Counted from the first letter of the stretch, positions 1 through 7,357 are shown. The stretch is DNA of 15,154 bases from Candidatus Poribacteria bacterium (GCA_002687025.1 NYZG01000177.1:1-15154), one strand, 5' to 3'. A program made the numbers and translations. The notes: generated by a model from the sequence alone, not told the origin.

Positions 1-77
1 GCGCTGGACCGCTACCGAGATTCACACCTACCGAGGACCTGGGTGTAGCTAACCCACAAGCATTGGAGGCGTCCGGC
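1..77 (+). promoter_or_regulatory. Leader of the binding-protein gene
   Basis: This is non-coding sequence before the first gene; any upstream gene lies outside the window. A TTCACA at 21-26 matches the -35 consensus at five of six bases, but no good -10 follows at the usual distance (TAGCTA at 46-51 is a poor one). Two short hairpins compete for the same bases: ACACCTA (24-30) with TGGGTGT (40-46, one G-U pair), and TGGGT (40-44) with ACCCA (52-56). A ribosome-binding site GGAGG lies at 65-69, eight bases before the ATG at 78. Regulatory function is a guess; the ribosome-binding site is clear. Confidence 0.3.
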
Positions 78-1280
78 ATGAGGACACATAGGCGCATCGC
101 AGCAGTAGTCGTATTCGTGGTCGGCTCCGTCGTGTTTGGGGCTTGCCGTGGCGGAGACCGAACGCAGCAATCCTCGAGCGCTCCCCAAGCCAAGCCCACG
201 GACGTCATCCGCATCGGCGTAGCCGGGCCGTTCACCGGCAGCGCGGCGGCGTTCGGCGAGCAGATCCGCATGGGAGCCGAGCTCGCGCGCGACCAGGTGA
301 ACGAACGCGGAGGCATCGGCGGCGTGTCGGTCGAGATGGTGTTCGAGGACGACCAGGGAAGGGACGACCAGGCGAACATCGTAGCCACGAAGCTGGCGAC
401 CGACCCGATGGTGTCCGCCGTGATCGGCCACTTCAACTCTATCTGTTCGGCCGCGGGCAAGGCGATCTACAAGCAGTTCGGGGTCGTGGAGTTCTCCCCC
501 GGCTCGACGAACGTCGACATCTGCAAGGGGTCGGACTGGACGTTTAGGAACCTCTACCACGACGGCTACCAGGGGCAATCCCTGGCGCGGTACATCAAGG
601 ACGTGCTTGGCCTCGAGAGCGCGGCAATATTCTACGACAACGACGACTACGGCTCCGGCCTCAAGAACGCCTTCGTCGCCGACGCCGAACGCCTGGGAAT
701 TGAGATCGTCGGCGAGGAGGCGTTCCAGCGCGAGGCCACCCTCGATTTCTCACCCGCGATCGACAAGTTCGCGTCGCAGAATCCAGACATCATCTTCATC
801 GCCGGCCTCTACAACGAGGCCGCGTCGATTGTGAAGCAGGCGCGCGAAAAGGGCGTCGCCACGCAGTTCATCGGCGGGGACGGCCTATACTCGCCCGACC
901 TGATCGAGAACGGCGGCGAAGCCGTCGAGGGCCTGCTGCTGACGACGCCGTTCATCGTGCATCCAGACATCGGCGGCCCCGTCGCGCAGTCGTTCCGCAC
1001 GGCGTTCCGCGAGAAGTTTGACGGACAGGATCCGGACACCTGGGCCGCGTTGACATACGACGCCGCCAACCAACTGTTCGATGTCATCGGTCGCGTCGGT
1101 AGCGACCGCACCGCCATCCGCGACGCCCTCGCGGCCATGACGACTCCCGAGACGGCCTACGCCGGCGTGACCGGCCGCACGTACTTCGACGAGAATGGCG
1201 ACTGCCTGAAGCCCGCGTACGTCGCCGTCGTCCGAGATGGTGAGTTTGCCCCGGCCGCGGAGCAAATCCCCGCACTGTAG
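78..1280 (+). CDS. ABC transporter substrate-binding lipoprotein, branched-chain amino acid (LivJ) type
   Basis: The 400-residue protein should capture a small polar ligand outside the inner membrane and deliver it to an ABC permease. The start is the ATG at 78, with GGAGG eight bases upstream; an in-frame TTG at 63 would precede that site. Residues 1-22 are a basic, hydrophobic signal ending in a lipobox-like F-G-A-C, so Cys23 is the probable lipid anchor. A Ser/Gln/Pro-rich linker runs to about residue 42. The Peripla_BP_6 fold then begins with IRIGVAGPFTG. The IGHFNS (116-121) and SPGSTN (140-145) segments resemble the LivJ ligand-binding region (IGHLCSS, SPGATN). No permease or ATPase gene lies in the window, so the transporter is either upstream or elsewhere. 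The enolase-superfamily gene begins 44 bases downstream on the same strand and may be co-transcribed. The ligand cannot be read from the sequence; this family also binds urea, amides and aromatic acids. Confidence 0.88.
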   Translation: MRTHRRIAAVVVFVVGSVVFGACRGGDRTQQSSSAPQAKPTDVIRIGVAGPFTGSAAAFGEQIRMGAELARDQVNERGGIGGVSVEMVFEDDQGRDDQANIVATKLATDPMVSAVIGHFNSICSAAGKAIYKQFGVVEFSPGSTNVDICKGSDWTFRNLYHDGYQGQSLARYIKDVLGLESAAIFYDNDDYGSGLKNAFVADAERLGIEIVGEEAFQREATLDFSPAIDKFASQNPDIIFIAGLYNEAASIVKQAREKGVATQFIGGDGLYSPDLIENGGEAVEGLLLTTPFIVHPDIGGPVAQSFRTAFREKFDGQDPDTWAALTYDAANQLFDVIGRVGSDRTAIRDALAAMTTPETAYAGVTGRTYFDENGDCLKPAYVAVVRDGEFAPAAEQIPAL

Positions 1281-1324
1281 GCGACACATGGGTGTCGGGA
1301 CCCGCGCGCGAGGAGCATACGGTA

Positions 1325-2434
1325 ATGTCTGACGATTCCCGGCACGTCGAAGACCGCGCGTCCGCCATACGAGTCACGACGCTCCGCGCCATTCCCTGGG
1401 GCGGCCGCGCGTTCGTGAAGATCGAGACGAACCACGGCGTCACCGGGTGGGGCGACATCAACAACGTGGACGATGTCGTCGCCTGCCGGCTTGCGGAATC
1501 GCTCGGACAGATGGTCGTTGGGGAGAACCCTACGCGCGTCGAGCACCTGTGGCAGCGCATGTACCGCGCGCACCGGAATCTGCGCGGCGGCGGGTTCATG
1601 GTCCATGTCATCTCGGCGATTGACATGGCGCTGTGGGACATCGCCGGGAAGCTCCACGGCGTCCCGGTCTACCGCCTTCTTGGCGGCCCGTGTCGCGACA
1701 CGATATGGATGTACCCCAGCCCCAAGGCTGTGAAGGTCGGGCCGGGCGGGCCGCAGCCCTTCGCCGGCACGCCGGATCAGGTGGCCGCCCTCGTACAGCG
1801 AGTGCGCGACGCCCGGGCGCAAGTCGGCCCCGATGGCGCAGTCATGTTCGACGCCCACAGCCAGATACCACTCCCACTGGCGCAGCAATTCGGCGCAACG
1901 CTCGAACCGAGCGACCTGCTATTTCTCGAAGAGGCATGGGTCCCCGGCAACATCGAGGCGATGCGGAAGATCCGCGAGGCCGTCCGCGTGCCGTTGGCGA
2001 CGGGCGAACGTGACCGCACGATATGGGAGGCGCGCGAGATCCTCGAGGCCCAGGTGATCGACATCCTCCAGCCCGACTGTGGCCACGGCGGCGGCATCAG
2101 TCAGATGAAGAAGATCGCCGCCCTGGCCGAGGCGCACTTCGTCCCGTTGGCGCCCCACTGCACGATGACATACCTCGGCATGGCCGCGAGCCTGCACGTG
2201 TCGGCCGCCGTGCCCTTCTTCCTGATACACGAGGGCTACGACCGCCGCACGCCGGACGGGCTCGTCCACAAGTCCTGGGCCATGGACGACGACGGGAACG
2301 TGTCGCTGCCGGAGGGGCCGGGACTTGGCGTTGACGTGGACGAGGGCGTCCTGCTACGCCTCTCTGGGAGCGCCGACAGAGCATTTGCGTGGCCGGACAA
2401 CCGGCACGACGACGGGTCGGTCGCGGACTACTGA
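1325..2434 (+). CDS. Enolase-superfamily (mandelate racemase/muconate lactonizing) dehydratase-like enzyme
   Basis: The 369-residue protein has the enolase-superfamily layout. An N-terminal capping domain (about 18-130) is followed by a TIM barrel whose metal ligands fit Asp176 (in FDAHSQ), Glu202 or Glu203 (in FLEEAW) and Glu228 (in ATGERD). His178 gives the D-x-H pair, and His278 (in APHCT) sits at the far end of the barrel. This pattern is seen in the galactonate/mannonate dehydratase-like branch, which abstracts a proton alpha to a carboxylate and eliminates water. No K-x-K catalytic pair is visible at the second barrel strand, arguing against a muconate-cycloisomerase-type enzyme. The ATG at 1325 is preferred because AGGAG lies at 1311-1315; a GTG at 1292 would add 11 residues upstream of that site. 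It ends 16 bases from the convergent hydrolase gene. The exact acid sugar is unknown. Confidence 0.85.
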   Translation: MSDDSRHVEDRASAIRVTTLRAIPWGGRAFVKIETNHGVTGWGDINNVDDVVACRLAESLGQMVVGENPTRVEHLWQRMYRAHRNLRGGGFMVHVISAIDMALWDIAGKLHGVPVYRLLGGPCRDTIWMYPSPKAVKVGPGGPQPFAGTPDQVAALVQRVRDARAQVGPDGAVMFDAHSQIPLPLAQQFGATLEPSDLLFLEEAWVPGNIEAMRKIREAVRVPLATGERDRTIWEAREILEAQVIDILQPDCGHGGGISQMKKIAALAEAHFVPLAPHCTMTYLGMAASLHVSAAVPFFLIHEGYDRRTPDGLVHKSWAMDDDGNVSLPEGPGLGVDVDEGVLLRLSGSADRAFAWPDNRHDDGSVADY

Positions 2435-2450
2435 CCCGTGTCGCACGCGC

Positions 2451-3224
2451 CTACGGCAATGCCAAATCCACGATCACCGGGAGGTGGTCTGAATGCACCC
2501 ACTTCCCGGCGGGCAGTGGCGCGTCGTGTCTGAACCCCTCGTCGCGCACGACGTGGGCGCTCTTCACGTACGGGATCAGCGACGCCGACAGGTAGATGTA
2601 GTCGATGAAGTGCGGCTCTATCCCCGCGGTGTCCATCGTCGCGTGGATGCCCCCGCCCGCGTGTTCCATCGCATTCACGAAGTCCGCCCTCCGCAGCGTG
2701 CTATGCAGCGCTTCGTCCGTCGCGCAGTTGAAGTCCCCCACGACCGCGACGTGCGACGCCAGCGCAAGCGCCTCGGGGAGCTTCTCATGGAGCATCGCCG
2801 CCTCGCGGTCGCGCAGCTGCTTGTCGCTGGGGTGCAGGTGCACGACCACAAGGCACAGCGATTCCGCGTTCGGCAGCTCCAGGAGCGCGGCCCCCGCGCA
2901 TCGGCTGAAAGGCTGCGTCTCGATCGCGGGAGCCGTGTGGCTGAACGTCCGCGACTCCAGGATGGGGTACCGGCTCAGGACGTGGCCAGGCCAGTTCTCC
3001 GGCGACGGGACCGTGGCCAGACTGACGCTGAGGGCTCTCGCGACCCTTTGCATCTGCGCCACTGGCGCCCCTTCCTGGAGCGCCAGCACGTCGCAATGCA
3101 GAGACCGGAAGACGGACGCGAAGTGCGTGACTGTCTCGCCGGACAGCCGGTCGTGCAGATCGCGCTTGGCCGCGGCCGCGGGATACCCCGTAAGGCCGAG
3201 GACGTTGTAGGTTCCTAGCCGCAC
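2451..3224 (-). CDS. Endonuclease/exonuclease/phosphatase (EEP) family hydrolase
   Basis: This 257-residue protein is a complete EEP-fold metal-dependent phosphoesterase. Visible landmarks in order are TYNVLG (Asn7), LALQE (Glu51), VVVHLHP (His129, His131), VVGDFN (Asp164, Asn166), IDYIYLS (Asp208) and HSDHLPV (Asp246, His247). These match the metal and phosphate ligands of the DNase I/AP-endonuclease superfamily. There is no signal peptide, so it is probably cytoplasmic. The start is a GTG, supported by AGGAG (complement of 3231-3235) six bases upstream. It lies 26 bases downstream of the Gfo/Idh/MocA gene and is probably its operon partner. This superfamily cleaves nucleic acids, inositol phosphates, sphingomyelin or other phosphodiesters. 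The protein lacks AP-endonuclease-specific features that I can recognise, so the substrate is open. The neighbourhood favours a small phosphoester or lipid headgroup over DNA repair, but that is inference. Confidence 0.88.
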   Translation of the reverse strand: MRLGTYNVLGLTGYPAAAAKRDLHDRLSGETVTHFASVFRSLHCDVLALQEGAPVAQMQRVARALSVSLATVPSPENWPGHVLSRYPILESRTFSHTAPAIETQPFSRCAGAALLELPNAESLCLVVVHLHPSDKQLRDREAAMLHEKLPEALALASHVAVVGDFNCATDEALHSTLRRADFVNAMEHAGGGIHATMDTAGIEPHFIDYIYLSASLIPYVKSAHVVRDEGFRHDAPLPAGKWVHSDHLPVIVDLALP

Positions 3225-3250
3225 GTGTCACTCCTGCTGTTCTCGGGCGA

Positions 3251-4249
3251 TTACGCGATCACCAGTTGGTCGTTCTGGATGAACACAAGCTTGCCGCTGT
3301 CCATCGACCGAGTCGCCGCGATCATGATCTTCTGCGTCTCCACCGCGTCGGCGTACGGGGCGCGGATTGCGTACCCATCGCCGGACTTGACGGCGTCGAT
3401 GAAGATCCTGTCCTCGGTCTGGTACGGATTGCCCGTGCTCTTGATCTCTTCGGTCTGGTCGGGGCCCGTCGTGAAGGTGGCGCGGCCCTGAGTGACGTCG
3501 GCCACCAGATCGCGGCCGAACACCTCCATCTTGACGCGTCCCCACCCGGAAAGGCAGCACGCCGACTGGATGTTCGCGATTGTCCCGTTGTCGAACGTGA
3601 TGTTGACGAAGCTGATGTCTTCGATGTCGTAGTTCGGCTTGTCGGTCATGCCGCCCTTGGCCGCCACGGCGTGGACGCTCACAGCGTCCGCCTGCAGCAG
3701 GTAACGGCACACGTCGAAGACGTGCGTCGTCTGTTCGACGTGCTGCCCGCCGCTCTGGCTGCGCACCCGCCACCACGGCGTCCCCGGCATTCCGCCCATC
3801 CATGAACCCAGTGCGCCGAGCACCGTGTGGTCTTCGAGTCGGGAACGCGCTTCAGTGACCGCATCGCTGTAACGCCAGTTGTAGCCGACGCTCGTAAGTG
3901 TGCCCTTCTCCGCCGCCGCGTCGCGTATCTTCAGCGCAACGTCGATGTCGACGTCGATCGGCTTCTCGATGAAGAGCGGGATGCCCGCTTCGATCGCGGC
4001 GAATTCGGGAGCCCCGTGCACGAACGGAGGCAGGCACACGTAGATCGCGTCCAGGTCTTCCTTGGCCAGCATCTGTTCGAAGTCGGTATACGCGCTGCCG
4101 CCGAACTCCTCCGCGCGCGATTCCGCGCGGTCCTTGGCCACGTCGCACATGCCAACGAATTCTACGTCGTCGAAGTCCTTGAGATTGCCAAGGTGGGCGC
4201 CGGCGATGCCGCCCGTGCCGATGAAGCCTACTCGGACCTTGTCTGCCAT
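3251..4249 (-). CDS. Gfo/Idh/MocA family NAD(P)-dependent oxidoreductase
   Basis: The 332-residue protein has the two-domain structure of sugar and inositol dehydrogenases. The Rossmann nucleotide motif is VGFIGTGGIAGAHL (residues 7-20). The family signature FIEKPID (94-100) provides Lys96, the usual catalytic or substrate-positioning lysine. GGQHVEQTTHVFD (167-179) supplies the His176/Asp179 pair of the C-terminal alpha/beta domain. It probably oxidises a hydroxyl of a sugar, cyclitol or sugar acid in the cytoplasm. The start is the ATG at 4249 with AGGAG ten bases upstream (complement of 4260-4264). Its stop is followed after 26 bases by the EEP hydrolase gene, and a PhyH dioxygenase gene ends 116 bases upstream on the same strand. 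The full family length and intact motifs suggest an active enzyme; substrate and cofactor preference cannot be told. Confidence 0.93.
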   Translation of the reverse strand: MADKVRVGFIGTGGIAGAHLGNLKDFDDVEFVGMCDVAKDRAESRAEEFGGSAYTDFEQMLAKEDLDAIYVCLPPFVHGAPEFAAIEAGIPLFIEKPIDVDIDVALKIRDAAAEKGTLTSVGYNWRYSDAVTEARSRLEDHTVLGALGSWMGGMPGTPWWRVRSQSGGQHVEQTTHVFDVCRYLLQADAVSVHAVAAKGGMTDKPNYDIEDISFVNITFDNGTIANIQSACCLSGWGRVKMEVFGRDLVADVTQGRATFTTGPDQTEEIKSTGNPYQTEDRIFIDAVKSGDGYAIRAPYADAVETQKIMIAATRSMDSGKLVFIQNDQLVIA

Positions 4250-4365
4250 GATCGAATCACTCCTGCCTGGTACATATCGCTGCCGCGTCTAGCCGTGACA
4301 GACCATTCTACCAAAGGCTCGTGAGAGGCGAAACACCGGCGACGTCTCGCGGGCCGACTGGCGCC
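4250..4365 (-). promoter_or_regulatory. Gap upstream of the oxidoreductase gene with a possible -10 element
   Basis: Read on the minus strand, this 116-base gap contains TAGAAT (complement of 4305-4310), a five-of-six match to the -10 consensus, about 55 bases before the oxidoreductase ATG. The hexamer 17 bases further upstream, TTTCGC, is a poor -35. No convincing intrinsic terminator for the upstream dioxygenase gene is visible. The gene pair may be co-transcribed with an extra internal promoter, or separately transcribed. Apart from the Shine-Dalgarno site of the next gene, nothing else stands out. Confidence 0.3.
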
Positions 4366-5109
4366 TCACCCTCGGACGCGACGGAGTGTCGAGGCGTCCT
4401 TTCCGGGCATCGTCGCGTCGGCCCGCACGTAATGGCATACGAACGCCCGGCGCCATGCGTCCGTCGTATTCACCGGCGAGAAGTGCAAGCTCTCGGCGTG
4501 GTGGAGGATGACGCCGCCCGCGCGGATCGGCACGGCGACCGCCGCGTCACGCGCGAACCCGTCCGGAACGAGGTGTGGCGTGCCGTCGACGGCGGTGTGC
4601 CCTACCGCTCCCGCGCGGTGCGAGCCGGGGATGTAGTGCATGCAGCCGTTTTCGGGCGTCGCGTCGTCCAGCGCGCACCACGCCGTTACGACGGCGTCGC
4701 CGGGCTCCACCTTGAAGTAGGCGTTGTCCTGATGGGGCATCTTCTCCGAGCCGACGTGCGGCGGCTTCAGCAGCGCCTGGTCCGCATACAGACACACAGG
4801 CGCGCCGATAAGGGCCGCCACGAGATCGAGGAGCGCCTCGTCGGTCGCGTGGCGCGCAAAGACCGGCTCGTGATCCACGAGGCCCGAGAACTTGCGCACC
4901 GTGGCCCGCGTCTGTGCTTCGGTCAGCGCGCCACGGACTGAGGCCTCCTGCTGCATGCCCAGGCGGCCGGATTCCTCCGTGTCCCACGCCTCGCACAGCT
5001 CCTCGATGCGCTCGCGCATCGCGCGGACGTGTTCGTCGGGCGCCACGCTGTCTATTGCGACGTACCCCGCCTCGTCATAGAATCGCGTCTGTTCCTCTGT
5101 CAGCCGCAT
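4366..5109 (-). CDS. Phytanoyl-CoA dioxygenase (PhyH) family Fe(II)/2-oxoglutarate oxygenase 1
   Basis: This 247-residue protein is a compact PhyH-family oxygenase expected to hydroxylate a small molecule using Fe(II), O2 and 2-oxoglutarate. The facial triad is clear: His126 and Asp128 in MPHQDNAYF, and His209 in SLHFSPVN. A downstream Arg220/Arg221 could bind the 2-oxoglutarate carboxylate. The conserved ENGCMHYIPGSH lies at 153-164. Because the triad Asp is present, a halogenase role (which needs Gly or Ala there) is unlikely. The ATG at 5109 is chosen because a strong AAGGAGG (complement of 5118-5124) sits eight bases upstream; the reading frame stays open beyond it but has no comparable site. 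It heads a probable minus-strand operon with the oxidoreductase and EEP genes, and is divergent from a related dioxygenase gene 75 bases away. In this family the substrate is rarely predictable from sequence. Confidence 0.9.
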   Translation of the reverse strand: MRLTEEQTRFYDEAGYVAIDSVAPDEHVRAMRERIEELCEAWDTEESGRLGMQQEASVRGALTEAQTRATVRKFSGLVDHEPVFARHATDEALLDLVAALIGAPVCLYADQALLKPPHVGSEKMPHQDNAYFKVEPGDAVVTAWCALDDATPENGCMHYIPGSHRAGAVGHTAVDGTPHLVPDGFARDAAVAVPIRAGGVILHHAESLHFSPVNTTDAWRRAFVCHYVRADATMPGKDASTLRRVRG

Positions 5110-5184
5110 CGTCTCTTCCTCCTTCGCACATCGGCGCCGCGTCGCGCGCCCAGGGACAAGCCTATCGCGCCCGGCGCCGACCGA
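5110..5184. promoter_or_regulatory. Divergent intergenic region with paired palindromes
   Basis: These 75 bases separate the two divergent PhyH-type genes and must hold at least part of both promoters. The octamer palindrome CGGCGCCG occurs twice, at 5132-5139 and 5172-5179. The copies are exactly 40 bases apart start to start, close to four helical turns. I found no convincing -35/-10 pair on either strand. The minus-strand gene has a strong Shine-Dalgarno (complement of 5118-5124), while the plus-strand gene has none. Such palindromes arise by chance in GC-rich DNA, so operator function is only a possibility. Confidence 0.3.
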
Positions 5185-5922
5185 GTGCCTGACTACGCAC
5201 GTGACGGATACGTCACCGCGATCCCGGTGGTGGACTCGCAGGCGGCCGCCGCGTACCGCGCGGCGTTCGATGCGCTGGCGGCGCGCGAGGGCCGCGACGC
5301 ATCGCAAATCGGCCTGCTCGACCGCCACTTCACCGACGAGTTCATCTGGCGCTTGGCGTCACACCGGACGGTCCTGGACAGCGTCGAGTCGCTTCTCGGC
5401 CCTGACGTCCTCCTACTCGCCACGCACGTGTTCTGCAAGTACGGAGAGCCAACGGGTCGCAAGTTCGTCGCGTGGCATCAGGACGTCACGTACTGGGGGC
5501 TCGAACCCCCGATGGCGCTCACCGCGTGGTACGCGATCGACGACGCCGACACGGAGAACGGCTGTATGCGGGTCATCCCCGGCTCGCATCTGCACGGCGT
5601 CCTCGACCACGGCACGGCCGAGGCGGAGGGAAATCTGCTCAGCATCAACCAGGAGGTCGCGGTGTCGACGGCAGACGTGCAGCGGGCGGAGGACATCGTG
5701 CTCCGCGCCGGCCACATGTCCCTGCACCACGGCCAGCTCGTCCACGGGAGCCTACCGAATCGGTCCTCGCGTCGACGCGCCGGGTTGACGATCCGGTACA
5801 TCACGCCGGACGTCCGCCAGACGGAGCGGAACTCGTACGGGCGTGGGTGGCGGCCGGTCCTCGTCCGAGGGTCCGACCGCCACGGTCACTTTGACATATG
5901 CGACCGTCCGTTCGCCGGCTAG
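5185..5922 (+). CDS. Phytanoyl-CoA dioxygenase (PhyH) family Fe(II)/2-oxoglutarate oxygenase 2
   Basis: This second PhyH-family oxygenase is 245 residues long from the GTG at 5185. The Fe(II) ligands fit His98 and Asp100 in AWHQDVTYW, and His187 in LVHGSLPN, followed by an Arg cluster (195-198) for 2-oxoglutarate. ENGCMRVIPGSH (124-135) closely parallels the divergent neighbour, so the two are paralogues, though clearly diverged. The GTG start is chosen because it yields the usual N-terminus (YARDGYV) and a length like the paralogue. The reading frame is open back to 5029, but that would overlap the divergent gene, and no other start codon lies between. No Shine-Dalgarno is visible, so translation may be leaderless or the start may differ. 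The stop shares a CTAG with the stop of the convergent sulfatase-like gene. The presence of Asp100 predicts hydroxylation rather than halogenation; the substrate is unknown. Confidence 0.88.
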   Translation: MPDYARDGYVTAIPVVDSQAAAAYRAAFDALAAREGRDASQIGLLDRHFTDEFIWRLASHRTVLDSVESLLGPDVLLLATHVFCKYGEPTGRKFVAWHQDVTYWGLEPPMALTAWYAIDDADTENGCMRVIPGSHLHGVLDHGTAEAEGNLLSINQEVAVSTADVQRAEDIVLRAGHMSLHHGQLVHGSLPNRSSRRRAGLTIRYITPDVRQTERNSYGRGWRPVLVRGSDRHGHFDICDRPFAG

Positions 5923-7307
5923 TCGCGCGACTCGGCCTGCAGCTTCGCGGCGGCCTTCGGGTCGCCGATGTGCATCGTGTCGTACGCCTGCTGCGATGTC
6001 TCGAACGCGCCGACGCCCTTGTGTCCGTGCCAGTCGCCCTGATGGTGGATGGGGTTATTGAGTCCCGTCTCGCTCTCGCGCGTGTCGATGTACGACTCCA
6101 TGCGCGCGGTCAGGAGGTCCACCATGTCCGGCTGTGCTTCTGCCAGGTTCGCGTTCTCGCCAGGGTCGGTCAGCAGGTTGTACAGCTCGACCTCGGGCTT
6201 GAAGTGGAAGTCCGGCTCAAGGGCGCGGATGAGCTTCCACTCGGGCGTGCGCCACCCATGCTTGCGCATCCACGTGCACTCGGTGATGTACATCTCTGGA
6301 TCGTGCGAGGCGACCTCGCCGTGGACCATCGGCAGCAGGCTGGCGCCGTCGAAGTCGATGCCGGTGTCAATGTCCGCGAGGTCCAGGATCGTCGGGACCA
6401 GGTCCTTGTGCTGGTTGTATCCGCCGACGCGCATGCCGGCCGGCACTTTGCCCGGGTACCGGATGATGAGCGGCACGTGCAGCGTCACGTCGTAGATGCC
6501 GTGGTGGTCGAACCAGCACTCGTGGTCGTAGAGCGTCTCGCCGTGATCGCCGTTCAGGACGACGATCGTCTCCTCGACGATCCCGAGCGCTTCGAGCGCG
6601 TTGAAGATCGTCTGGATGCAGGCGTCCATGTACGCGACGGCGCCGTCGTACTGCGCGATAACGTAGTCCTTGTCCGAAATGCCGGGGGGCATCCAGGCCG
6701 CGAAGAAGTCACAGAACGGCTTGAACGCCTTCACCGGGTCCATGGACCGGTTCTCGGGGTCCGTTTCGTTGCCGTGATAGAAAGCGCGCTCGTAGGGGGC
6801 CGGTGGCAGGTAGGGCGCGTGCGGGTCCATGTGCCGAAGGAAGAGGAAGAACGGCTTGTCGCCGTCCGCCATCCGCTCGAGCTCTGGCATGGCGACGTCG
6901 TTCAGGTTCTCCGCCTTGTGGCTGCGGCCCTCGTTCCACGAGCCCCACCCGGAGTAATCGAGATACGTGTCGAAGCCGCGCGAACTCGCGTTGCCCGTGA
7001 ATCCGACGCAGGTCGTGTCGTAGTCTTCCTCGCGCAGCATCTCCGCCAGCGTCGTCACCTCGTCGCGGAGGCCGCCCTTGTGACGCAGCGCGACCACCTG
7101 GGTCGAGAACGTGTCCAGCCCGGTGAGCATCGACGCGTACGCGCTCGTAGTGGGTATGTGTGGGCTGTACGTCCGCTCGAAGAGCGTTCCGCCCTGGGCA
7201 AAGCGGTCGATGTGCGGCGTCGTCTGATGCCGATACCCGTAGCAGCTCATGTGGTCCGCCAGCAGCGAATCCACGCCGAATAGAACGATGTTCGGCCTCT
7301 TGGCCAT
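5919..7307 (-). CDS. Sulfatase-like alkaline-phosphatase-superfamily hydrolase with noncanonical nucleophile site
   Basis: The 462-residue protein has the sulfatase/alkaline-phosphatase fold. An N-terminal metal site lies in NIVLFGVDSL (Asp13), followed by HMDPHAPYLPP (159-169), NGDHGETLYDH (252-262; Asp254, His255) and VPLIIRYPG (278-286). The formylglycine signature C/S-x-P-x-R is not present. Aligning on the following MLTG, the nucleophile position is Thr53, and the conserved Pro and Arg are Ser55 and Tyr57 (PTTSAYASMLTG, 52-63). No C-x-P-x-R occurs elsewhere. It is therefore probably not a formylglycine sulfatase; a Thr nucleophile is known in other members of the superfamily that act on phosphate esters. 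No signal peptide is seen, suggesting the cytoplasm. The ATG at 7307 is chosen because the PNIVLFGVDS fold start follows at once and GGGAGAG lies about eight bases upstream; the open frame extends further without homology. Genome annotation would probably call it simply sulfatase. Confidence 0.85.
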   Translation of the reverse strand: MAKRPNIVLFGVDSLLADHMSCYGYRHQTTPHIDRFAQGGTLFERTYSPHIPTTSAYASMLTGLDTFSTQVVALRHKGGLRDEVTTLAEMLREEDYDTTCVGFTGNASSRGFDTYLDYSGWGSWNEGRSHKAENLNDVAMPELERMADGDKPFFLFLRHMDPHAPYLPPAPYERAFYHGNETDPENRSMDPVKAFKPFCDFFAAWMPPGISDKDYVIAQYDGAVAYMDACIQTIFNALEALGIVEETIVVLNGDHGETLYDHECWFDHHGIYDVTLHVPLIIRYPGKVPAGMRVGGYNQHKDLVPTILDLADIDTGIDFDGASLLPMVHGEVASHDPEMYITECTWMRKHGWRTPEWKLIRALEPDFHFKPEVELYNLLTDPGENANLAEAQPDMVDLLTARMESYIDTRESETGLNNPIHHQGDWHGHKGVGAFETSQQAYDTMHIGDPKAAAKLQAESRD

Positions 7308-7357
7308 CGTGGCGCTCTCCCATGCCGTGCCTGCGTGTGGTGACGTGTTGCCGCGCA

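Noticed and set aside
2493..3218. Long + strand reading frames opposite the EEP hydrolase gene.
   Set aside because: The minus-strand protein carries all the EEP motifs; the opposite frames are Arg-rich composition shadows common in GC-rich DNA.
5029..5184. A longer N-terminus for the second PhyH-type oxygenase from a GTG at 5029.
   Set aside because: It would overlap the start and Shine-Dalgarno of the divergent gene, and the extra 52 residues show no oxygenase homology.
5110..5328. A longer N-terminus for the first PhyH-type oxygenase on the minus strand.
   Set aside because: The extension is Arg-rich shadow sequence lying over the second oxygenase gene, and the strong AAGGAGG fixes the start at 5109.
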